A DNA stretch of 64,000 nucleotides from Rhizophagus prolifer (taxonomy: Eukaryota; Glomeromycota; Glomeromycetes; Glomerales; Glomeraceae), in assembly GCA_019425655.1 (NCBI GenBank), contig NQWY01024849.1:1-64000 (forward strand), written 5' to 3'. The position numbers were made by a program, and so were the translations under genes. The notes under the pieces are model-generated. The model did not search any database. It had not been told where the DNA came from and was given only the letters and a program-made list of their open reading frames with translations. This document shows, one piece after another, positions 34,477 through 43,153 of this stretch; positions within the stretch are counted from its first letter, which is position 1, and every line of letters starts with the position of its first letter.

Positions 34477-36012
34477 ATGAATCATATAGACTGGGAACTG
34501 GTCAATTGGTCGAGAGCACAGTTTGCACTGACTGCGATGTACCATTGGATTTTTGTGCCGCTTACTTTGGGCATCACTTTTATGATTGCCATAATGGAAA
34601 CCATTTATCTGAAAACCCAGGATGAAAAGTGGAAGTCGATTACTAAATTCTGGATGAAGGTTTTCGGAATTAATTTTGCCATTGGTGTAGCCACCGGACT
34701 CATTATGGAATTCGAGTTCGGAACCAACTGGAGCAATTATTCTTGGTTTGTGGGTGATATTTTCGGAGCTCCACTAGCCATTGAAGGCATTATGGCGTTC
34801 TTTATGGAAAGTACATTTATTGCTGTGATGTTTTTCGGTTGGGACAGAGTGAGTCCGAAATTTCATTTGTTTTCGAGCTGGCTCGTTGCAATTGGCTCCA
34901 ACCTTTCCGCATTGTGGATTCTGGTAGCCAATGGTTGGATGCAGAATCCTACGGGAACGAGTTTTAACCCGGATACGATGCGGAACGAAATGATAGATTT
35001 CTGGGCTGTGCTCTTCAATCCGGTTGCAGTAAATAAATTTCTTCACACCGTCATTTCCTCTTATATTGTTTCGGCTCTGTTTGTGGTGGGAATCAGCGCC
35101 TGGTATTTACTGAAACGGAGAGATATTGTTTTAGCAAAAAGAAGTATGCTTGTTGCTTCCGTTTTCGGGCTTTTAGCCACTATCGGAACATTCTGGAGTG
35201 GTGACGAATCGGCAAGACAGGTGGCTGCGGCCCAACCAATGAAACTTGCTGCAATGGAAGGCTTGTACAAAGGCGACCGTGAAGCTCCGTTGATTGCCAT
35301 GGGAATTTTTGGAGAACAGGAAAATACCATTCATAAAAGAGAAAAATTTATTGTTGAATTCAAAATTCCAAAGGCTTTATCTTATCTCGCATTTTTGGAT
35401 TCCGATCAGTTTGTTCCTGGTATTGATGATTTGGTACACGGAAATCCTAAAGAAGGCGTACGTTCTTTTCAGGAAAGAATCGATAGCGGAAAAATAGCCA
35501 TAGATGCATTAGGAAATTATGTGAAAGCTAAAAAAAGCGGAGATTTAGCTACAGCAGGGAATGAACTCAAAACTTTCCGTGCGCATGAAAAAGATTTTGG
35601 CTACGGTTATTACTTTGGTAAAAATCCGCACATGCTGATTCCGAATGTGAAAATGAGTTTCTATTCATTCCACATTATGGTCATTCTCGGAACTTATTTT
35701 CTGGTGCTTTTCATCATTCTATTGGTTAAAACTCTTAGAGGAAAGTTAGACCAAAGCCGTAGCTTACTGAGACTGACTTTGTGGAGTATTCCTTTGGGTT
35801 ATGTTGCTTCGCAGTCGGGATGGATTGTTGCCGAAGTCGGGAGACAACCGTGGACCATTCAGAATCTGTTGCCAAATATCGCCGCCGTTTCGCAAATTGA
35901 TGCCTATAGTGTACAGATTACTTTTTTCCTTTTCCTTATCATTTTTACCACTTTGCTGATTGCCGAAATCAAAATTATGCTTTCCGCCATCAAAAAAGGA
36001 ACTGAACATTAA
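34477..36012 (+). CDS. cydA: Cytochrome bd ubiquinol oxidase subunit I
   Basis: 511 residues. The N-terminal RAQFALTAMYHWIFVPLTLG contains His23, the equivalent of the haem b595 ligand His19 of E. coli. GESARQ-type and GRQPWTIQNLLP motifs mark the quinol-binding region, and about nine membrane helices are present. It reduces O2 to water with quinol, without pumping protons. bd oxidases resist sulfide, which suits the sulfide:quinone oxidoreductase encoded 1.8 kb downstream that would feed the same quinone pool. Confidence 0.97.
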   Translation: MNHIDWELVNWSRAQFALTAMYHWIFVPLTLGITFMIAIMETIYLKTQDEKWKSITKFWMKVFGINFAIGVATGLIMEFEFGTNWSNYSWFVGDIFGAPLAIEGIMAFFMESTFIAVMFFGWDRVSPKFHLFSSWLVAIGSNLSALWILVANGWMQNPTGTSFNPDTMRNEMIDFWAVLFNPVAVNKFLHTVISSYIVSALFVVGISAWYLLKRRDIVLAKRSMLVASVFGLLATIGTFWSGDESARQVAAAQPMKLAAMEGLYKGDREAPLIAMGIFGEQENTIHKREKFIVEFKIPKALSYLAFLDSDQFVPGIDDLVHGNPKEGVRSFQERIDSGKIAIDALGNYVKAKKSGDLATAGNELKTFRAHEKDFGYGYYFGKNPHMLIPNVKMSFYSFHIMVILGTYFLVLFIILLVKTLRGKLDQSRSLLRLTLWSIPLGYVASQSGWIVAEVGRQPWTIQNLLPNIAAVSQIDAYSVQITFFLFLIIFTTLLIAEIKIMLSAIKKGTEH

Positions 36013-36031
36013 TTCAAAAAAAACTAAGATT

Positions 36032-37216
36032 ATGTTTTCATTTTTAGATTATAGCGGGCTGCAACATTATTGGTGGATTTTGGTTTCACTTTTGGGAGCG
36101 CTGTTGGTATTTTTACTTTTCGTACAAGGTGGTCAATCCTTGATTTATACTTTGGCTTCCAACGAAAAAGAAAAAACGATGCTTCTGAATTCTACCGGAA
36201 GGAAATGGGAAATCACCTTTACCACTTTGGTTACATTTGGTGGTGCATTTTTCGCCTCGTTTCCGTTGTTTTATTCCACCAGTTTTGGGGGTGCATATTG
36301 GGTTTGGATGGCAATTTTGTTTGCATTCATTCTTCAGGCAGTTTCCTATGAATTCAGAAGCAAAGCCAATAATTTTCTCGGACATAAGACCTTTGAGGCT
36401 TTCCTTTTTCTGAACGGTGTTTTAGGAAGCTTGCTTCTCGGAGTTGCGGTTTCTACCTTTTTTACGGGAGCAGAATTTTCGGTTAATAAAACCAATATTC
36501 TGGATATATCTTCACCAAAAATGCCGATTATTTCTGCCTGGGAAACACCTTTCCACGGATTGGAGGCACTTTGGACAACCGAAAATCTGGCATTTGTTCA
36601 GAATATCAGTCTGGGATTGGCGGTGTTTTTCCTGGCAAGAGTTTTAGCAAATTTGTATTTCCAGAATAATATTAAAGACGAAAATATCTACAAAAAATCG
36701 CAAAAAAGCTTGATTTCTAATTCGGTGTTATTTTTAATTTTCTTTCTGTTCTGGTTAATACGGTTGCTATTTTTGGATGGTTTCGCGGTGAATCCTTCCA
36801 ATAGAGAAGTTTTTATGGAACCAAACAAATACTTTCATAATTTCCTCGAAATGCCATTGGTTTTAGCCGTATTTCTCATTGGTGTGGTTATGGTTTTGGC
36901 GGGAATTGCTGGCAATATGTTCTTCAAGAGTAAAAAGGGGATTTGGTTTTCCGGCCTGGGAACAGTTCTTACCGTTTGGATGCTTTTTCTGATTGCCGGT
37001 TTCAACAACACAGCGTTTTATCCGTCTACTCACGATTTGCAGAGTTCACTCACGATTTATAATGCTTCTTCCAGCGAATTTACCTTGAAAACGATGAGCT
37101 ATGTTTCATTGCTGGTTCCATTTGTTGTGGCATATATTGCTTTGGTATGGAAAAAAATGGATTCTAAAGAAATATCTTCTGAAGAGCTTAAGGATTCCGA
37201 AAATCATATTTACTAA
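36032..37216 (+). CDS. cydB: Cytochrome bd ubiquinol oxidase subunit II
   Basis: 394 residues from ATG 36032, with about eight to nine membrane helices. It starts MFSFLDYSGLQHYWWIL as CydB proteins do (W/F-rich first helix) and has the VSYEFRSKANNFLG loop. A longer frame from 35960 overlaps cydA and was not used. It forms the heterodimer with CydA in the inner membrane. Confidence 0.95.
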   Translation: MFSFLDYSGLQHYWWILVSLLGALLVFLLFVQGGQSLIYTLASNEKEKTMLLNSTGRKWEITFTTLVTFGGAFFASFPLFYSTSFGGAYWVWMAILFAFILQAVSYEFRSKANNFLGHKTFEAFLFLNGVLGSLLLGVAVSTFFTGAEFSVNKTNILDISSPKMPIISAWETPFHGLEALWTTENLAFVQNISLGLAVFFLARVLANLYFQNNIKDENIYKKSQKSLISNSVLFLIFFLFWLIRLLFLDGFAVNPSNREVFMEPNKYFHNFLEMPLVLAVFLIGVVMVLAGIAGNMFFKSKKGIWFSGLGTVLTVWMLFLIAGFNNTAFYPSTHDLQSSLTIYNASSSEFTLKTMSYVSLLVPFVVAYIALVWKKMDSKEISSEELKDSENHIY

Positions 37217-37234
37217 TTCAAAAAAATTAAAACA

Positions 37235-37348
37235 ATGTATTTCAAAGAAATCTTACAATTTATTTCACTTCCGGTGATGATTTATGTGTCTTACCGACTC
37301 ACATTGTGGCTGTTCAAAAAATTAGAAAAAGAAGGGAAACTCAAATAA
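37235..37348 (+). CDS. CydX-like 37-residue membrane peptide
   Basis: A short ATG frame between cydB and the NifX-like gene, encoding MYFKEILQFISLPV, a hydrophobic run through VMIYVSYRLTLWLF, and a basic tail KKLEKEGKLK. Length (37 aa), single helix, basic end and place right after cydB are those of the accessory CydX/CydS subunits. Sequence similarity to E. coli CydX is not evident to me, so function is by analogy. Confidence 0.65.
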   Translation: MYFKEILQFISLPVMIYVSYRLTLWLFKKLEKEGKLK

Positions 37349-37354
37349 AAAGTT

Positions 37355-37702
37355 ATGAAAATTATTATTCCCACCAACGACCGCGAAACCATCGCTGTTC
37401 ATACCGGAAGATGCAAAGAATTTGGTTTTTATGAAATCGAAAACGGAAATATGGTTTTAGAATCATTTGTTCCCAATCCGCATCAACATCAGGATGAAGA
37501 CTGCTGTAGAACGCATTCCGGAGAACATTGTCACGACGGCCATAGTGAACTTGTGGAGTTGTTTTCTAAAGGAGATTTGTTGATGTATTATGCAATGGGA
37601 AAACGTTTGCGCACAGAATTGAAGAATAACGAAATTCCGTTTGAAAAAGCATCATTTGTCAATATTCAGGAAATTATTGATGCTGTCCTGAAACAAAAAT
37701 AA
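37355..37702 (+). CDS. NifX/NifB-type dinitrogenase cofactor-like domain protein
   Basis: 115 residues: MKIIIPTNDRETIAVHTGRCKEFGFYEIENG is the start of the Nitro_FeMo-Co (MTH1175-like) fold, with a His/Cys-rich insertion (HQHQDEDCC, HSGEHCHDGH) that looks metal-binding. There are no nitrogenase genes here, so a role in Fe-S or metal handling near the bd oxidase or the sulfide enzymes is likelier. It starts 6 nt after the cydX-like ORF. Confidence 0.88.
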   Translation: MKIIIPTNDRETIAVHTGRCKEFGFYEIENGNMVLESFVPNPHQHQDEDCCRTHSGEHCHDGHSELVELFSKGDLLMYYAMGKRLRTELKNNEIPFEKASFVNIQEIIDAVLKQK

Positions 37703-37707
37703 CCTTA

Positions 37708-37752
37708 TGTAATAAAGGTCACATTCCAACTCAGTTTCACTTATTACATTTA
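37708..37752 (+). promoter_or_regulatory. Crp-like site and -7 box before sulfide:quinone oxidoreductase (site 3)
   Basis: TGTAA-N6-TCACA (37708-37723), then 21 nt, then TACATTTA (37745-37752), one base off TAnnTTTG. Same geometry as at 25741, 26639 and 41047. The gene starts at 37771. Confidence 0.6.
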
Positions 37753-37770
37753 AAATTAAAAAAAAATACG

Positions 37771-39231
37771 ATGTCAAAAATAGTCATACTCGGAGCGGGA
37801 ATTGCGGGACATACCGCTGCAGCACATCTGAGAAGAAAACTAGGGAAGGAGCATGAGGTTCTTGTGGTTTCTCCCAACAGTAATTATCAATGGGTTCCGT
37901 CCAACATTTGGGTAGGAATCGGAAGAATGAAGCCGAAAGATGTCGTTTTTCCGCTGGAACCTTTGTATAAAAAGAAAGGTATCGGATTTAAACAGGCAAA
38001 AGGAATCAGTTTTTTCCCTGAAGGAAGTCTTGAAGAACCGAAACCGCACATCCTCGCCGAATATGTTGTCGGCGAGAAAAAAGGGCAGCAGGAGAGAATC
38101 TCGTATGATTATCTCATCAATGCAACGGGTCCAAGATTAGCATTTGACCAAACCGAAGGGTTGAATCCCGGCGAAAATGAAATGTATTCTGTCTGCACTT
38201 ACGGCCACGCACAACATGCAGCAGAAGGTTTGAAACTTTTGGAAGAAAAGCTGAAAAAATCCGATAAAAAATTGAAAGTCCTCATCGGAACAGGACATCC
38301 AAAGGCAACGTGCCAAGGTGCAGCATTCGAATATATACTGAATGTCGAAAATGAGCTTCGTCGGAAAAAATTGCGGAATAAAGTAGAAATTACATGGATT
38401 TCTAATGAAAACGAACTTGGCGATTTCGGGATGGATGGTGTGCTTTTGGCTTATAAAGGAATGCGGATGAAATCCTCTGAAATGGTAGAAATGATTTTTG
38501 AAGACCGGGACATCAAGTGGATTTTGAAAGCTGGTGTTACGAAAATAGAACCCGGAAAGGTGCATTATGAAACGCTTGACGGAGAATATAAAACGGAAGA
38601 TTATGATTTCGGGATGTTGATTCCGGCATTTGCAGGACATCCTTTCAAAGCGTATGATAAAAACGGAAATGATATTACTTCGAAACTTTTCAAAGGTTTT
38701 ATGATTGTAGATGCCGATTATACGGAAAAACCTTATGAGGAATGGAAAGTACAGGACTGGCCGGAAACGTACCAGAATCCGAGCTACCCGAATATTTTTG
38801 CTCCGGGAATTGCCTTTGCACCACCGCATTCCATCTCCAGACCGAGATTTAGCAAGAACGGAAATCCAATTTTTCCTTCTCCGCCTAGAACCGGAATGCC
38901 TTCCGGAATTACTGCAAAATTGGTTGCAGATAATATTATTGCAGAAATCAAACATGGAAAATCAGCGCACCTTCACAAAGGTTCGCTCGGAAATATGGGA
39001 GCAGCCTGTATTGCTTCGGCAGGTTTTGGTTTAACAAAAGGTTCGGCAGTCAGTATCACGACGTATCCGATTGTTCCGGATTACGTGAAATATGAGAAAA
39101 CCGGCGGTAGAGATATTCGTAAAACCTTCGGAGATATAGGATTGGCTGGACATTGGGTGAAATATTCGCTCCACATCGGCTTCTTATGGAAAGCCAAAAT
39201 GAAACCTTTTTGGTGGCTGATTCCGGAATAA
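37771..39231 (+). CDS. sqr: Sulfide:quinone oxidoreductase (flavoprotein)
   Basis: 486 residues. The N-terminal FAD-binding motif is ILGAGIAGHTAAAHL. It follows the SQR/flavocytochrome c plan with NATGPRLAF, DFGMLIPAFAGHPF and conserved Cys181 (KATCQGA) and Cys413 (GAACIAS), the likely redox pair that takes up sulfide. It oxidises H2S to protein or glutathione-type persulfide and reduces quinone at the membrane. The length suggests one of the longer SQR types. The persulfide product could be passed to the dioxygenase at 41119. Confidence 0.92.
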   Translation: MSKIVILGAGIAGHTAAAHLRRKLGKEHEVLVVSPNSNYQWVPSNIWVGIGRMKPKDVVFPLEPLYKKKGIGFKQAKGISFFPEGSLEEPKPHILAEYVVGEKKGQQERISYDYLINATGPRLAFDQTEGLNPGENEMYSVCTYGHAQHAAEGLKLLEEKLKKSDKKLKVLIGTGHPKATCQGAAFEYILNVENELRRKKLRNKVEITWISNENELGDFGMDGVLLAYKGMRMKSSEMVEMIFEDRDIKWILKAGVTKIEPGKVHYETLDGEYKTEDYDFGMLIPAFAGHPFKAYDKNGNDITSKLFKGFMIVDADYTEKPYEEWKVQDWPETYQNPSYPNIFAPGIAFAPPHSISRPRFSKNGNPIFPSPPRTGMPSGITAKLVADNIIAEIKHGKSAHLHKGSLGNMGAACIASAGFGLTKGSAVSITTYPIVPDYVKYEKTGGRDIRKTFGDIGLAGHWVKYSLHIGFLWKAKMKPFWWLIPE

Positions 39232-39256
39232 AATTTCAATTTAAAAAATCAAAATT

Positions 39257-39409
39257 ATGTCAGAAAGAATATCGAAATGGGAAAAATTCAAAATGCAGAA
39301 TCCCATTCTTCAGTTTGTTAAATTCTTGTTTTTAAATGTCAAAATTATGACCATTGTCGGAAAGGGACATGGCGGAACTAGAGGTAATGATTATGTAAAA
39401 GAAAATTGA
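39257..39409 (+). CDS. 50-residue protein downstream of sqr
   Basis: A short ATG frame 25 nt after sqr: MSERISKWEKFKMQNPILQF, a hydrophobic stretch VKFLFLNVKIMTIVGKG, and the tail HGGTRGNDYVKEN. The start is well placed and the composition is protein-like. No family is recognised. It may be an accessory subunit of SQR at the membrane. Confidence 0.55.
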   Translation: MSERISKWEKFKMQNPILQFVKFLFLNVKIMTIVGKGHGGTRGNDYVKEN

Positions 39410-39601
39410 ATGATGGAGGTCATAAGACGTTTTCATATCAATAAATATCCTATTTAAAGGAATTTTCACTTTCTTGTAAGTCTTGCATATTTTTCAGATT
39501 AAGCAGATAATAAAATTTTAATCTGCAAAATCGGGATTATCAGTCCGAACATCATGTCTTTCAGTAAGCAATTAAATGATGACCACAATAAAAATACACA
39601 A

Positions 39602-40402
39602 ATGTTAACGGGATATATTTTAGCTATTTTAGTAGGAGTTTCCCTCGGGTTAATAGGAAGTGGCGGATCTATTCTTACCGTTCCTATTATGGTATATATA
39701 TTGGGTGTTGATCCTATTTCAGCAACGGGATATTCATTATTTGTGGTAGGAATTACCTCTTTATTAGGGGGGATCAAAAGTTTTAATCATCAGAAGATAG
39801 AATTTAAAGCCGTTTTGTTTTTTGGGATTCCCTCCATTACTACCGTATATCTGACCAGAGCATATCTTATGCCTTTGATTCCTGAAATTGTTTTGAGAAC
39901 AGGAGATTTTCAGCTTACTAAACCTGTTGTTCTGATGATTATTTTTGCTATTATCATGGTTTCCGCTTCCTTATCGATGATCCGGCCGTGTAAAGACTGT
40001 GAAGAGCATATAGGTAATTCAAAACCCGATTTTAATTATCTGATGATTGTATTGATGGGAGCATTGGTAGGAATTGTTACCGGATTGGTGGGAGCTGGAG
40101 GTGGTTTTCTCATCATTCCTGTTCTTGTTTTTTTTGCAAAACTCCCAATGAAATCGGCGGTAGGAGCTTCTCTTTTTATTATTGCAATCAATTCTGCAAT
40201 TGGTTTTATAGGATTTGTTACCTATGAACATTCGGCAATAGACTGGAGTTTGCTTATAAAATTTACCTTATTGGCTGTTGCAGGAATTTTTATCGGGATA
40301 TTTTTATCTGGGAAGATTTCAGGAGAAAAACTCAAAACAGGTTTCGGATGGTTTGTGCTAGTAATGGGATTTTATATTATCACAAAAGAATTAATTTTAT
40401 AA
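39602..40402 (+). CDS. TauE/SafE-family sulfite/sulfur exporter
   Basis: 266 residues from ATG 39602 with eight membrane helices. Both halves carry the family repeat: LGLIGSGGSILTVPIMVYILGVDPISATGYS and GLVGAGGGFLIIPVLVFFAKLPMKSAVGAS. An ATG at 39554 would add 16 polar residues; I prefer the later start because helix 1 follows directly. It probably exports sulfite, the product of persulfide dioxygenase encoded nearby, across the inner membrane. Confidence 0.92.
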   Translation: MLTGYILAILVGVSLGLIGSGGSILTVPIMVYILGVDPISATGYSLFVVGITSLLGGIKSFNHQKIEFKAVLFFGIPSITTVYLTRAYLMPLIPEIVLRTGDFQLTKPVVLMIIFAIIMVSASLSMIRPCKDCEEHIGNSKPDFNYLMIVLMGALVGIVTGLVGAGGGFLIIPVLVFFAKLPMKSAVGASLFIIAINSAIGFIGFVTYEHSAIDWSLLIKFTLLAVAGIFIGIFLSGKISGEKLKTGFGWFVLVMGFYIITKELIL

Positions 40403-40419
40403 ATAAAGAATGATTGAAT

Positions 40420-41037
40420 ATGGCTCAAAAGGATTTTTGGAACGAACGTTATTGTAATGAAGATTATATCTATGGAACGCTTCCTAATGAATATCTAAAA
40501 GAAAAATTAAAAAATTTGAAACCTGGTAAAATTCTTTTTCCTGCAGAAGGAGAGGGTAGGAATGCAGTCTATGCAGCAATAAAAGGATGGGAATCTAAAG
40601 CATTTGACCAAAGTGAAGAAGGAAAGAAAAAAGCACTTCTATGGGCTGGCGAAAACAATACAGAGATTTTTTATACCGTATCTAACGTAGAAAATATAGA
40701 ATATCCAAATTCTTCTTTTGATGCTTTAGCTATGATTTACGCCCATTTTCCGGGAGGTCATAGAAGAGATTTTCACCAAAAACTCTCCCGATTTATAAAG
40801 CCGGGAGGTTATCTCATATTGGAAGGATTTTCTAAGCTTCAGCAAGAATTTCAGCAAAGAAATCCACAATCGGGAGGACCGAGAGATTCTGAAATGCTGT
40901 ATGACCTTGAAGAATTAAAAAAAGATTTCGAAAATTTTGCGATAAAGGAAGCTGTTATAAAAACGATTGTGCTCAACGAAGGAGATTATCATAAAGGTGA
41001 AGCGTCTGTGGTGAGAATTTTTGCTGTTAAAAAATAA
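40420..41037 (+). CDS. Class I SAM-dependent methyltransferase (TehB-like)
   Basis: 205 residues from ATG 40420 (TTG 40414 is an alternative). FWNERYCNEDYIYGTLPNEYL and ILFPAEGEGRNAVYAA (motif I, with Glu in place of the usual second Gly region) mark the TehB/thiopurine-methyltransferase-like group; LAMIYAHFPGGHRRDFH is motif IV. It may methylate sulfide, selenite or tellurite; substrate unproven. The location among sulfur genes fits a thiol methyltransferase. Confidence 0.87.
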   Translation: MAQKDFWNERYCNEDYIYGTLPNEYLKEKLKNLKPGKILFPAEGEGRNAVYAAIKGWESKAFDQSEEGKKKALLWAGENNTEIFYTVSNVENIEYPNSSFDALAMIYAHFPGGHRRDFHQKLSRFIKPGGYLILEGFSKLQQEFQQRNPQSGGPRDSEMLYDLEELKKDFENFAIKEAVIKTIVLNEGDYHKGEASVVRIFAVKK

Positions 41038-41046
41038 TTTCTCTTA

Positions 41047-41091
41047 TGTAATCGAAGTCACTGAAAAAGAAAACAGTAAGACATAACTTTG
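41047..41091 (+). promoter_or_regulatory. Crp-like site and -7 box before persulfide dioxygenase (site 4)
   Basis: TGTAA-N6-TCACT (41047-41062), then 21 nt, then TAACTTTG (41084-41091). Identical geometry to the three other sites; the gene starts at 41119. Confidence 0.65.
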
Positions 41092-41118
41092 TATCGGTAA
41101 ACTTTAAAAAATAGTATT

Positions 41119-42510
41119 ATGTTTTTTCAGCATATTTATGATAAAAGTCTTGCTCAGGCAAGTTACCTGATTGGTTGTCAGGCAAAAGGTGAAGCGATTG
41201 TCATCGATGCTAAAAGAGATATTGATACTTACCTTGAGATTGCCAAAGAAAATAATCTGACCATTACCCACATCACAGAAACACATATTCACGCCGATTT
41301 TTTGTCAGGCTCTCGGGAACTTTCGGAAGTAACCGGAGCAAAAATGTATCTTTCAGATGAAGGTGGCGTAGATTGGCAATATGAATTTCCGCATATAGGT
41401 TTAAAAAACGGAGAAGTAATCAATGTTGGCAATCTCACGCTAAAAGTGATTCACACACCGGGACATACTCCCGAAAGTATCAGCTTTTTATTAACAGACC
41501 ATTCTGCGACAGATGAACCGGTAATGATTTTTACAGGAGACTTTGTGTTCGTGGGCGACATCGGAAGACCGGATTTATTGGAGAAAGCTGCCGGAATTAC
41601 AGGAACCCAGGAAAAAGGAGCGAAAGAAATGTTTCATTCTGTTCAGGATTTCAGCAAGCTGCCAGAGTTTATTCAGGTTTGGCCGGGGCACGGTGCCGGT
41701 TCTGCTTGTGGTAAGTCTTTGGGATCGGTTCCAAGCTCAACGGTTGGTTATGAGAAAATCAGAAACTGGGCTTTTCAGTATGAAGAAGATGAGGAAGGCT
41801 TTATAGAATATCTGCTGGAAGGACAGCCTGAGCCTCCAAAATATTTTGCCACGATGAAGAAGCTCAATAAGGAGGAAAGACCTTTATTAACAGAAGTTCC
41901 AAAACATAAAAAACTTTTCAAGGACGAGTTTTTGAAGGCTTACAACAGCGGAGTAAAAGTGATTGATACCAGGAATAAAGTTGATTTTGCAGAAGCTTTT
42001 ATTCCGGAAAGTATTAATGTTCAAGGAAACAATTCTTTTTCGACGTGGATGGGCTGGCTGGTTAATTATTCCGAGCCTTTCATTTTGGTCGCTCAAGAAG
42101 AACAGATGGAAGACCTTACCCGAAAGCTGATGAGAATCGGTATGGATCAGATGATGGGCTATATTGATGATGTGAAAAATCTGGGATTGGATTTGCAAAC
42201 TGCTGATGTTATTGATATTGCAGATTTTAAAACTTATTTGAACAGAGAAGATGTTCAGGTGGTGGATGTACGGAACAAAACCGAATATGAAACAGTACAT
42301 ATCGAAAATGCAGAAAATGTTTTTGTGGGAACATTGGAAGAGAATTTAGACAAAATCTCTCGTGATAAACAGGTAGTTATCCATTGCCAAAGTGGTGACA
42401 GAGCAGCGATTGCGTATTCTTTACTAAAGAAAAACGGTTTCGGTAATGTTAAAAACTTTTCTGGCGGAATGAAAGAATGGTTAGAAAATGACAATGTTAT
42501 TACCAAATAA
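41119..42510 (+). CDS. Persulfide dioxygenase (ETHE1-like) fused to two rhodanese domains
   Basis: 463 residues. Residues 1-250 are a metallo-beta-lactamase fold with THIHADFLSG (His56, His58, Asp60) and HTPGHTPES, the ETHE1 iron site. Two rhodanese modules follow (about 265-355 and 365-460). The second has catalytic Cys423 in VVIHCQSGDRAA; in the first, that loop reads FILVAQEEQM, without Cys, so it is likely structural. The enzyme oxidises persulfide to sulfite and can make thiosulfate. It is followed by DUF2892 and thioredoxin. Confidence 0.94.
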   Translation: MFFQHIYDKSLAQASYLIGCQAKGEAIVIDAKRDIDTYLEIAKENNLTITHITETHIHADFLSGSRELSEVTGAKMYLSDEGGVDWQYEFPHIGLKNGEVINVGNLTLKVIHTPGHTPESISFLLTDHSATDEPVMIFTGDFVFVGDIGRPDLLEKAAGITGTQEKGAKEMFHSVQDFSKLPEFIQVWPGHGAGSACGKSLGSVPSSTVGYEKIRNWAFQYEEDEEGFIEYLLEGQPEPPKYFATMKKLNKEERPLLTEVPKHKKLFKDEFLKAYNSGVKVIDTRNKVDFAEAFIPESINVQGNNSFSTWMGWLVNYSEPFILVAQEEQMEDLTRKLMRIGMDQMMGYIDDVKNLGLDLQTADVIDIADFKTYLNREDVQVVDVRNKTEYETVHIENAENVFVGTLEENLDKISRDKQVVIHCQSGDRAAIAYSLLKKNGFGNVKNFSGGMKEWLENDNVITK

Positions 42511-42516
42511 AAAGAA

Positions 42517-42753
42517 ATGATACAAAATATATTGAAAAACTGGAATTTTGTACGGTTGCTTCGTTTGGCAATGGGAATTTTCCTTGTTGTGGAAGCCGTA
42601 AAATCCGGGATGTGGATTTTGGTTGCTGTTGGAGCAGTTTTTGTTGCAATGCCATTGTTGAATATCGGCTGTTGTACAACAGGAAATTGTTCTGTACCGA
42701 CTCGCGATTCAAAAAAAACAAATGATAAGGTGGAATATGAGGAAATTAAATAA
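42517..42753 (+). CDS. DUF2892 (YgaP-like) membrane protein
   Basis: 78 residues: RLLRLAMGIFLVVEAVKSGMWILVAVGAVFVAMPLLNIGCCTTGNCSVP. Two membrane helices precede a CC-x4-C cluster, close to the C-terminal membrane part of YgaP. It is 6 nt after the persulfide dioxygenase and 12 nt before thioredoxin. The Cys cluster may accept sulfane sulfur from the rhodanese domain. Confidence 0.88.
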   Translation: MIQNILKNWNFVRLLRLAMGIFLVVEAVKSGMWILVAVGAVFVAMPLLNIGCCTTGNCSVPTRDSKKTNDKVEYEEIK

Positions 42754-42765
42754 AAATATAGCAAA

Positions 42766-43062
42766 ATGAATAAATTTCAGGAACTTATCAACCAGGACAA
42801 ACCTGTTTTAGTGGATTTCTTTGCAGAATGGTGTGGTCCTTGCAAAATGCAGGCTCCCATTCTTCAGGATTTGAAAAAAAATATAGGCGATACGGCAAGT
42901 ATCATCAAGATTGACGTCGATAAAAATCAGGCAGTTGCTGCACAGTTCGGAATCCGAAGTGTTCCGACGCTGATGATTTTCAAGAGCGGTGAAGTCAAAT
43001 GGAAGCAATCCGGTGTTTTTCAGGCGGATGAACTGGAGAAATTAATCAGGCAAAACAGATAA
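42766..43062 (+). CDS. trxA: Thioredoxin
   Basis: 98 residues, cytoplasmic, with the classic active site AEWCGPCKM (Cys23, Cys26) and the cis-Pro loop GIRSVPTLMIF. Slightly short of E. coli TrxA at the N-terminus. It is the third gene of the persulfide dioxygenase operon, so it probably reduces persulfides or resets rhodanese thiols. Confidence 0.95.
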   Translation: MNKFQELINQDKPVLVDFFAEWCGPCKMQAPILQDLKKNIGDTASIIKIDVDKNQAVAAQFGIRSVPTLMIFKSGEVKWKQSGVFQADELEKLIRQNR

Positions 43063-43153
43063 GATAATAAAAACCTGATTGTTGTATTTTTCTCATTGTA
43101 TTGAAGGGGGTGCGAAAAAGCTCAGAGTAATAATAACAAAAACAATCTTTTTA

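Noticed and set aside
34207-37348. Cytochrome bd operon as a fifth member of the Crp-like regulon
   Set aside because: No TGTAA-N6-TCAC dyad at the right distance from the TAAATTTG box; only location links it to the regulon.
38137-38955. 272-residue minus-strand ORF opposite sqr
   Set aside because: Shadow of a clear flavoprotein gene; its translation is low-complexity and fits no family.
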